A stretch of DNA of 43,820 nt, taken from the NCBI GenBank assembly GCA_937894085.1, contig CALCSG010000074.1, positions 1 to 43,820 on the forward strand. Direction: 5' to 3'. Each line of letters opens with the position of its first letter. Position 1 is the stretch's first letter. The DNA comes from an uncultured Gammaproteobacteria bacterium. Its GTDB lineage: Bacteria; Pseudomonadota; Gammaproteobacteria; GCA-001735895. Shown here piece after piece: positions 37,198-43,820 of this stretch. The position numbers were made by a program, and so were the translations under genes. The notes under the pieces are model-generated. The model saw only the letters and a list, made by a program, of their open reading frames with translations, made no database searches and was not told where the DNA came from.

Positions 37198-37923
37198 TCA
37201 CTTCTGACGATATTGCACATCAGACAGCAGACGGTTGAGTTCATCCCTGACCACGGCGTAGCACTCGCACGTCTGTCTCTCAAGTCCGGCGCGATCCAGC
37301 ACGGTAATGTGACCACGGCGATAACTGATAATACCGGCGTGTTGTAACTTTCCAGCTGCTTCGGTTATGCCCTCACGGCGAACACCCAGCATGCTTGCCA
37401 CCAGCTCCTGCGTCATCACCAGCTCATTAGTGGGTAAGCGGTCGAGGGTCAGTAATAACCAGCGGCACAACTGTTGCACCACAGAATGATGCCGATTGCA
37501 GGCGGCGGTCTGTGCCATCTGTGTCATCAGCGCCTGGGTGTAGCGCAATAACAAACCTTGCAGGAAACCGGCACGATTGAATTCCTGCATCAGCAAATTT
37601 TTATTCAGTCGGTAAGCATGACCCGCGGTCTGCACAACGGATGAGCTGGGTGTAGTATCACCGCCCATAAATAAAGAAACACCAACCATGCCTTCATTGC
37701 CCACCCCTGCGGTTTCGGCTGAGGCGCCCGACTCCATCACATAGTGTAGCGAGACGATCGCTGTGGTCGGAAAATAGGCGTACTCTAATTGCGTACCAGG
37801 TTCATATAATAATTCACCCAGCGGCAGCGGCATCAGTTCCAGATGTCTGGCCAGGATTTCAAATTCTTTCGTCGGTAGAGCGGCGAGCAAATGGTTTTGA
37901 TTAGGGCTATGTGGCGCTGCCAT
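37198..37923 (-). CDS. Crp/Fnr-family transcriptional regulator C
   Basis: 241 residues, clearly paralogous to regulator A along its whole length (NHLLAALPTKEFEILARHLEL; VGNEGMVGVSLFMGGDTTPS). The recognition region MLGVRREGITEAAGKLQ differs from A by one conservative change, so A and C should bind the same DNA. The CECY motif is present near the end. It begins 2 bases after the REC-PAS gene and is the last gene of the signalling operon. Confidence 0.87.
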   Translation of the reverse strand: MAAPHSPNQNHLLAALPTKEFEILARHLELMPLPLGELLYEPGTQLEYAYFPTTAIVSLHYVMESGASAETAGVGNEGMVGVSLFMGGDTTPSSSVVQTAGHAYRLNKNLLMQEFNRAGFLQGLLLRYTQALMTQMAQTAACNRHHSVVQQLCRWLLLTLDRLPTNELVMTQELVASMLGVRREGITEAAGKLQHAGIISYRRGHITVLDRAGLERQTCECYAVVRDELNRLLSDVQYRQK

Positions 37924-37925
37924 GA

Positions 37926-38768
37926 CTAAGCCCTTACATCAGGTATATTATTTTTTGCGATGAGCTCTACACCGATGCCGCGGTAACCGATAAAACGGGC
38001 GGACTGGTTAAACATCGGCTCACCACTCACCAGATATTTTTGCATCGCTCCATCGGCTTTGACACGACTGATGGTGAAATCCAGAAATGGCTGACGCTGT
38101 GTAATCATCTCATGCAACTGCTTTCGCTCCGCTTCATTCCAGCCAGTCACACCGGCGTCCTTACTGTCTCCCAGCAGGGCATCGTCCCGAACCCCGAGCA
38201 TTTCAGCGACAGGGCCGTACACACGAGTGAAGCGCCCTCCCTCATCCTGCTCCCAGTACCAGTCAGAAGCCAGTTCGATCAGGCTGCGATATCGGGCTTC
38301 GCTTTCGCGCAGATCGGCGGTGCGTTCCTGCACGGTCTGTTCCAGCTGCTGATTGTAGTTGCCGAGTTTTTTATACAATAAGCGCACTTCCAGCATATTG
38401 TGAATGCGCGTTTTGACTTCAAGTAAATCAAACGGTTTGGCAATAAAATCTTTTGCCCCGGTAGTCAGTGCACGCAGCTTATGATCACTTTGCGCAGTGA
38501 GCACGAGTATCGGTAAATAGTCTTTACCCATATTGATCTTGAGTTCTTCCATCACCTGAAATCCATCCATGCCTGGCATCAGCAGATCAAGCAGTATCAG
38601 GTCGTAATGATTAGCAGAATGCAGTGCAGAGACGCTAGTCGGATCCATTGTTGAGCTTACCTGCTGGTAGCCGATTTCACGCAACAGTTGCTCTAGCAGA
38701 ATGACATTCGTTTCCTTATCGTCTACGATCAGAATGCTGGCGTTTAAAATATCTTTTTCGCTAATCAC
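37926..38768 (-). CDS. Response regulator with C-terminal PAS domain
   Basis: 280 residues. Receiver domain: ILIVDDKETNVILLEQLLRE, phospho-acceptor Asp in YDLILLDLLMPGMDGF, and KPFDLLEVKTRI. A coiled coil (residues of about 125-155) leads into a PAS domain (YRSLIELASDWYWEQDEGGRF). There is no output enzyme or DNA-binding domain, so it probably relays signal by protein contact. Its receiver is very similar to that of the neighbouring REC-GGDEF protein, indicating duplication. It follows that gene after 74 bases and precedes regulator C by 2 bases. Confidence 0.88.
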   Translation of the reverse strand: MISEKDILNASILIVDDKETNVILLEQLLREIGYQQVSSTMDPTSVSALHSANHYDLILLDLLMPGMDGFQVMEELKINMGKDYLPILVLTAQSDHKLRALTTGAKDFIAKPFDLLEVKTRIHNMLEVRLLYKKLGNYNQQLEQTVQERTADLRESEARYRSLIELASDWYWEQDEGGRFTRVYGPVAEMLGVRDDALLGDSKDAGVTGWNEAERKQLHEMITQRQPFLDFTISRVKADGAMQKYLVSGEPMFNQSARFIGYRGIGVELIAKNNIPDVRA

Positions 38769-38842
38769 GGTATTTTTTTCCTGTGCTTTGAGTGTTTCGG
38801 GACTCTGCCCCGAACTACAGCTTGCATCTCCAGAACTTAGTG

Positions 38843-39784
38843 TCAGATGTCGGTGCGCGCTGCGATGCGATAGTTATTCTTGCCAAGGTTCTTGGCTTCG
38901 TACAGTGCCAGATCAGCACTTTTCAGTAGGCTTTCCCCGTCCTCGCCATGTTGAGGATACAGGCCGACCCCTATGCTCATGGTAATACTAAGGTTATGGC
39001 CCTGGATATCAAACGGCTGCGAGATGACCTGTAATAGTTTTGACATCAACTTTGCCAGATTCTCGTCGCGGGTTAAGTCCCACAGGCCAATAACAAATTC
39101 GTCGCCACCATAACGCGCTACGGTATCCACCTGACGTACTGTAGCGACCAGACGACCGGCAACTATTTTCAATACAGTATCGCCCACATCATGGCCCAAT
39201 GTATCATTGATCTGCTTGAAGCCATCCAGATCCAGAAACAGTACTGCCATGGTTTGTCTGTTTCTGCGCGCATGCGCAATGGCCAATGCCAGCCTGTCCA
39301 TTAACAAACGTCTGTTAGGCAACCCGGTCAGTACGTCATGCAGTGCTATTGCTTCCAGCTCGTGGTTTTTGACTTCGAGTTGCCGGTAGAGCAAGCGTAC
39401 TTCCAGCATGTTTTGAATGCGAGTTTTGACTTCGAGCAGATCAAACGGCTTGCTGATAAAATCTTTTGCCCCGGCCTGCAACGCCCGTAGCTTTTGGTCA
39501 GGTTGCGCGGTAATGACAATGACGGGAAGGTAGTCATCGTCTTCATTCGACCTGATACTCTCGATCACTTTAAAGCCATCCATACCTGGCATTTTCAGAT
39601 CGAGCAAAATAAGGTCATATTGGTTGGCGCGATGTAGAGCGCTGACTGAATGCGGATCCTGTGTCGAGCTTATATTTTTATAACCGGCATCAGTTAACAT
39701 CTGTACCAGCAACTGTACATTGCTGATTTCATCATCCACGATTAATATGCTGGCATTAAGCAATTCGGATACGATGATGGTCAC
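38843..39784 (-). CDS. Response regulator diguanylate cyclase (REC-GGDEF)
   Basis: 313 residues. REC domain with ILIVDDEISNVQLLVQ, Asp in YDLILLDLKMPGMDGF and KPFDLLEVKTRI. A short coiled coil follows, then GGDEF (HDVLTGLPNRRLLMDRL; intact YGGDEFV). This is the PleD/WspR type of phosphorylation-controlled cyclic di-GMP synthase. The ATG overlaps the kinase stop by 4 bases, so the hybrid kinase is its likely partner. Confidence 0.92.
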   Translation of the reverse strand: MTIIVSELLNASILIVDDEISNVQLLVQMLTDAGYKNISSTQDPHSVSALHRANQYDLILLDLKMPGMDGFKVIESIRSNEDDDYLPVIVITAQPDQKLRALQAGAKDFISKPFDLLEVKTRIQNMLEVRLLYRQLEVKNHELEAIALHDVLTGLPNRRLLMDRLALAIAHARRNRQTMAVLFLDLDGFKQINDTLGHDVGDTVLKIVAGRLVATVRQVDTVARYGGDEFVIGLWDLTRDENLAKLMSKLLQVISQPFDIQGHNLSITMSIGVGLYPQHGEDGESLLKSADLALYEAKNLGKNNYRIAARTDI

Positions 39785-42315
39785 AGGGCCTCAGTCTTTA
39801 TTTTGGCTTTGCTTTTCGTTTCCGCAAGCTCCAGTGCCAGGGTCAGCGCATCCATGAATTTATTCACCCTGATTGGCTTGGTGAGATAGTCTAAAAATCC
39901 CGATTTTATACCCTTTCGTATATCACGCGGCATGGCATTGGCGCTGATCGCCAGCACCGGAATATCCGCCGTTATCGAATCATGCCGCAAAATGTCTAAT
40001 GCCTCGTACCCACTGATGCCGGGCAGATTGATGTCCATCAAGATGACGTCCGGACGATGCGTACGCGCCATCGCGATACCAAGATGGCCATCGCGTGCGC
40101 TCAACATGCGTATATTTGGGTAATCTTCAATAATTTGTTCGACCAGTAGCAGATTAGCCGGATTGTCTTCCACATAGAGCACACTCTGCATCACTGCATT
40201 ATCTGGCGTGTTCGTTATGAGTTCTGCGGGCAGGATATGACCATCAGCAAGAGTGGGTGTCATGTCACGGTTCAGTTCAAACCAGAATTCGCTGCCAGCA
40301 CCAACCTTACTCGTGACACCTATTTCACCTCTCATCAGTTCAACCAGCTGCCTGGTAACCACCAGGCCGATACCCGTACCTTCTTCGGAACCGGCCTCCT
40401 GGCCAAGGCGATTAAACGGCTCAAACAGGTGCTGCAGTTTTTCTGGCGACAAACCTTGACCGCTGTCTGTAATGCTGATGCGTATGCGATCCGGGCTCGG
40501 CTCGGTGCATTCCACAATGATCGAGCCATGCTTACGATTATACTTAATCGCATTGGTCAGCAGATTCATCAGTACCTGCTTGACCCGGGTGTGGTCGGCA
40601 TTGGCATACCAGGTAGTATCAAAGGGCATAAAGTTGAGCTGAATGTCGCGTTCCTGTGCCTGAGGCTCGATCATGGCCCGACATTCATCCATGACATCGA
40701 TCAGCAATACCGATTCTTGCGACAGGATTAACCGGCCAGACTCGATCACCGCGAGATCGAGAATTTCGTTAATCAGATCGAGCAGATACCAGCCGGAATT
40801 GATGATCTGGCGCGATCGCATTAACTGCTCAGCCGTTGGCGGCGGCGTACCAGACTCCAGCAACTGGGCGAAACCGAGAATCGCATTGAGTGGCGAGCGC
40901 AATTCATGGCTCATGCTGGAGAGGAATTCCGATTTGGCCTTATTAGCTTTTTCCGCCACCAACCTGGCGGCTTCCAGTTCGACGTTCTTCTCCTGTAGCG
41001 CGACAATTAGCCGCGCGCGCTCCGCTTCCACCAGCGTTCGCTGGGTGTTGTCAGTTCCGATCAACAAATAACCAATAATGACATTCTGCGCGTCGCGTAG
41101 CGCAGTCACCGACACCAGAGCCGGGAAGCGGCTGCCATCTTTACGAATGTAAGTCAGCGCATAGATATCCTCGATACCGCGTGAGGCCTTGAACACCAGA
41201 GCTTCAAAACCGGGCTTAATCCGGGTGCCGAGCTCGAGACTCAGAGCCTTCGCACGCGCGATCATTTCCTGTGGATCCGAAATATCGGCAGGGGTGCTTT
41301 TGTCCATCACCTCGTCAGCGGTGTAACCCAGCATGCGCTCGGCACCGACATTAAAAATCTGAATTACGCCTTTCGCGTCGGTGGCGATACTCGAAAAATT
41401 GGCGCTATTGAATATGGCGTTCTGTAGTGCACCCGCCTTGAGCAGTGCCGCTTCCGCCTGTTTGCGCGCGGTCACGTCACGCGCAGCAGCGAACACACCT
41501 AGCACGTTGTCCTGCGCATCCTTGTAGACGGAGGCGTTGTAGAGAACGTCGGTGAGATGACCGTCCTCATGCCGGATGGTGAGCGGGTAGTCGGTGACCG
41601 AGCCTTTTGCGAAGACCTGCTGGTAGCCCTCGCGGGCCTTGTCGGGCTCGGTGAAGTAGTTGGAGAAATCGGTGCCGATAAGTTTCTCCCGCGGCATACC
41701 GGTCACCTTGATCGAGCCCTCGTTGACGTCGGTGATCTTGCCCTCGGGACTGATGGTGACCAGCGGATCCAGACTGGCTTCGATAAGGCTGCGCGCATAC
41801 TGCGACGATGTGCGTAGCTTATCGTCGATCTGCTTGCCTATGCTGTTGTCGGTACCGATTAGCAGATAGCCGATGATGGCTCCCAGTTCGTCGCGCAGCG
41901 CGGTCACCGACACCCGGGCAGGAAAACGACTTCCATCTTTACGAATATAGGTCAGCTCGTAGATGTCTTCAATGCCGCGTGAAGCCTTGAACACCAGGGC
42001 TTCAAAGCCGGGCGCGATCGTGGTTTCAAGTTCGGTGCTGAGGGCGGCGGCACGCGCGATTACTTCCTCTGAATCAGAAATGTCGGCAGGGGTAATCTTG
42101 TTCAGCACATCCACAGCTTTATAGCCCAGCATGCTCTCGGCACCAATATTAAATAATTGAATCACGCCATTTTCGTCGGTGGCAATAATCGAGAAATTGG
42201 CACTGGTAAGAATCGCGTCTTCTAAGGCGCCTATCTTAACCAGGGATTTCTGCAGCTGTTCTTCGCTAGCTATTTCATTCTCGATATCGTGAGTTGGATC
42301 TACTGGTTTGGACAT
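39781..42315 (-). CDS. Hybrid histidine kinase (PAS x3, HisKA, HATPase, REC)
   Basis: 844 residues from ATG 42313-42315 (MSKPVDPTHD), preceded by GGAAA. PAS1 spans about 31-157, PAS2 171-290, PAS3 297-424. The phospho-acceptor is H470 (SSMSHELRSPLNAIL). The ATPase motifs are NLLTNAIKYNRK, DSGQGLSPEKL and GTGIGLVV. The C-terminal receiver has Asp in DVILMDINLPGISGY. No membrane segment, so it senses inside the cell. PAS1 and PAS3 are near-copies of each other. It heads the operon with REC-GGDEF, REC-PAS and regulator C. Confidence 0.93.
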   Translation of the reverse strand: MSKPVDPTHDIENEIASEEQLQKSLVKIGALEDAILTSANFSIIATDENGVIQLFNIGAESMLGYKAVDVLNKITPADISDSEEVIARAAALSTELETTIAPGFEALVFKASRGIEDIYELTYIRKDGSRFPARVSVTALRDELGAIIGYLLIGTDNSIGKQIDDKLRTSSQYARSLIEASLDPLVTISPEGKITDVNEGSIKVTGMPREKLIGTDFSNYFTEPDKAREGYQQVFAKGSVTDYPLTIRHEDGHLTDVLYNASVYKDAQDNVLGVFAAARDVTARKQAEAALLKAGALQNAIFNSANFSSIATDAKGVIQIFNVGAERMLGYTADEVMDKSTPADISDPQEMIARAKALSLELGTRIKPGFEALVFKASRGIEDIYALTYIRKDGSRFPALVSVTALRDAQNVIIGYLLIGTDNTQRTLVEAERARLIVALQEKNVELEAARLVAEKANKAKSEFLSSMSHELRSPLNAILGFAQLLESGTPPPTAEQLMRSRQIINSGWYLLDLINEILDLAVIESGRLILSQESVLLIDVMDECRAMIEPQAQERDIQLNFMPFDTTWYANADHTRVKQVLMNLLTNAIKYNRKHGSIIVECTEPSPDRIRISITDSGQGLSPEKLQHLFEPFNRLGQEAGSEEGTGIGLVVTRQLVELMRGEIGVTSKVGAGSEFWFELNRDMTPTLADGHILPAELITNTPDNAVMQSVLYVEDNPANLLLVEQIIEDYPNIRMLSARDGHLGIAMARTHRPDVILMDINLPGISGYEALDILRHDSITADIPVLAISANAMPRDIRKGIKSGFLDYLTKPIRVNKFMDALTLALELAETKSKAKIKTEAL

Positions 42316-42634
42316 AATGTGTTTCCGTTGAAAACTGGCTCCGGTTGGGAGAGACAAAAACCTCCGCTGTGCTTGCAACAGAAATACGCAAACATGCACA
42401 CCCGGTAAACACAGCGTTTTGCAGGCGGTAGCAGGGAACAGTAAGGCGTCAGCCCCAAACTATATGGGCCTTTCCGGTGTGCGTCTGTGCGCCAGGGCAC
42501 AGAAGAAAATCCATAGTACAGGAATTGCAGCCCGGTGTGTTTTTCGAATTTCTTTTTCTGCGTAACGCCATTCAGCGTTTTTCGACTAAACAAATTTGTC
42601 GTAATAAAAGAAAGAACCTAATCGGGTCCTTTCT
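42316..42634. other. Intergenic stretch between the kinase and the ice-binding remnant
   Basis: I see no supportable gene here. A minus-strand open frame over 42300-42593 overlaps the kinase start and is Cys-rich without resembling any protein. The region likely holds the promoter of the signalling operon. Confidence 0.35.
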
Positions 42635-43641
42635 TCATGTCACCGTATTCATGATCAACGTAACCTCAGTCTGTGCTAACAGTCTGCCATTAACCGTTGC
42701 ACCTGTATTTAAATTAATGGCTTTTTCAGCAAGGATTACGCCTTCGAAGACTACTGTCGTACCAATGGCTACACCCACACCGCCACTAACTTGCCAGAAG
42801 ATATTCTTAGGTAATGCGCCACCTGCCAGAATCATGCTAGTGCCATTTTCCCGGGTAATATTCCCTGCTATCAGGAATATTCAGACATCATTCGGACCAC
42901 CTGAGAGGGTGACATCGGTAGAGATAAAAACACCAGAACCGCATTGGAGACCAGCGTATTGTCAGCTGCATCACCTTTGAAGCAGCTGACATCGCCACTG
43001 CCGACATAGGCTGCATTAGAGCCGTAAATAGTGTCTGCTGGTATTTCTTGCACAGGTGACATCTATCGCCGCTGCAGTAATCGGGCTGGCTCCGATGTTA
43101 CAGGTGATAGCAGATGTCGGAACGTTTGTGATGCCGGTTTTTGTTAGAATGACAAAGTTTCCCGCTGTTCTGAGATTGACTGCGGCAGGCCCGGAGGCAA
43201 GAGACGTGCCGGTGGTAAAGCTCTCCACACAATATAGGCCGCCAGTGGATTGGCGGGAACCGCATGATCAGTAATGGTCGTTGTTAGCGTGGCGGTGTAG
43301 ACTGTGCCGGGCGTTAAGTTGCTGTTCGGGGTAAAACTGACGGTATTGGATGCAGCGTCAAAGCTCACGGTGCCGGTTAGCGCTGGTTCGCCTGCACCTA
43401 TTATGGTAAAACTAGTGGTGTCAATGGTGTTGGCATCCATCGCTTCACTGAAGGTTTCAGTTACTTTGCTGTTGAGCGCTACAGCTAAAATGGTATTTGC
43501 TGAACTGGTCTCGATCACCGTGGGTGCGGCAGCGGCTTCAGGTGTAGCAATGTTATTGTTATCACAGCCTGTTATCAGGTTGGTAAGCAGTAGCGCGACC
43601 AGGCATAAAACTCGCCCCGTGTATTTGTTGTTCGTGTTCAT
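42635..43641 (-). pseudogene. Ice-binding-like (DUF3494) lipoprotein with Ig-like domain, decayed
   Basis: It starts with a lipoprotein signal (NLITGC) and a Big_5-type Ig-like domain (NSKVTETFSEAMDANTIDTTSF). The frame then shifts to the start of DUF3494 (AVNLRTAGNFVILTKTGITN; VPTSAITCNIGASP). It shifts again (TIYGSNAAYVGSGDVSCF). A central part of the domain seems deleted; a TGA stands where relatives have Trp (GGPNDV-stop-IF), and the last part (LAGGALPKNIFWQVSGG ... NGRLLAQTEVTL) survives. DUF3494 proteins bind ice or act in adhesion. At least two frame changes, a deletion and a stop show it is dead. Confidence 0.8.
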
Positions 43642-43667
43642 TGTATTCCTCTCTATGGTATTTATTT

Positions 43668-43705
43668 ATATCGCGAAAAAACGAAAGCCGCGATAGCCGC
43701 GATAT
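43668..43705. promoter_or_regulatory. Inverted and direct repeats upstream of the ice-binding remnant
   Basis: ATATCGCG (43668-43675) and CGCGATAT (43698-43705) are perfect arms. Inside, AGCCGCGAT is repeated directly (43686-43694 and 43695-43703). It lies just upstream of the dead gene and may be its former operator. Confidence 0.35.
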
Positions 43706-43820
43706 TTGACTGGCAGGAATTCATATTCTTGCCTAATGTTTTTTCTCGTTTAACTGTAATGTGCCACCTGAATTCAAGTCATAAGTGCATAACCGGTTAT
43801 TGTTTTTTCATTAATATTGG

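Noticed and set aside
42300-42593. 97-codon minus-strand frame upstream of the hybrid kinase
   Set aside because: It overlaps the kinase start in another frame and resembles no protein.

Overview
The window reads as a piece of a gammaproteobacterial chromosome with two unlike halves. Positions 1 to about 10190 are AT-rich and accessory: a mobile element with broken genes, duplicated attachment-like sequences, a toxin-antitoxin pair and a dead group II intron. From yqjK (10192) rightwards the DNA is more GC-rich and carries housekeeping and stress genes (YqjD/E/K, DUF4398/OmpA, CsbD, HdeD, lmo0937, PA2778/PA2779). This gene mix is common in free-living gammaproteobacteria such as methanotrophs and sulfur oxidisers, but I cannot assign a genus.

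Mobile region (1-10190). Cargo genes (a Sel1-type secreted protein, a membrane-anchored coiled-coil protein, a PD-(D/E)XK-like nuclease) precede a MobH-type TraI relaxase and a small VC1465/XafT-like regulator. Just after the regulator lies a dif-like site (6385-6412) that matches 15 of 17 bases of the E. coli dif central region plus XerD arm. About 2.46 kb further on is a decayed second copy of the regulator, its downstream sequence and the dif-like site (to 8872). An AbiEi/AbiEii module with a broken toxin gene lies between the two sites. This fits an integrative mobile element exploiting Xer (IMEX), possibly a decayed tandem array. A truncated group II intron maturase abuts yqjK and marks the island edge.

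Stress and energy region (10192-36938). A minus-strand run holds DUF302, phosphoketolase, HdeD, a DUF1269-like protein, a PPK2 polyphosphate kinase and a complete N-type ATPase operon (beta, epsilon, Q, R, a, c, b, alpha, gamma), whose gamma gene has an in-frame amber codon. Around it are DUF4398/OmpA envelope proteins, a DUF4382 lipoprotein behind a highly structured leader, a cation/proton antiporter with an altered ND motif, a REC-PAS-GGDEF-EAL protein, CsbD, an outer-membrane barrel, an AI-2E-type permease and the PA2778/PA2779 pair. Three Crp/Fnr paralogues are present. A shared palindrome, TGTWCG-N4-CGMACA, lies upstream of at least five of these transcription units and is a good candidate operator for one or more of the paralogues.

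Signalling operon (37198-42315). A hybrid histidine kinase, a REC-GGDEF protein, a REC-PAS protein and the third Crp/Fnr regulator are packed head to tail with overlaps or short gaps. The window ends in a wrecked ice-binding (DUF3494) lipoprotein gene.

Caution: several gene breaks fall in homopolymers (T8, A9, G9, an A run), so some frameshifts may be assembly errors. Others (a roughly 10-base deletion in abiEii, a large deletion in the maturase, in-frame stops) look like real decay.
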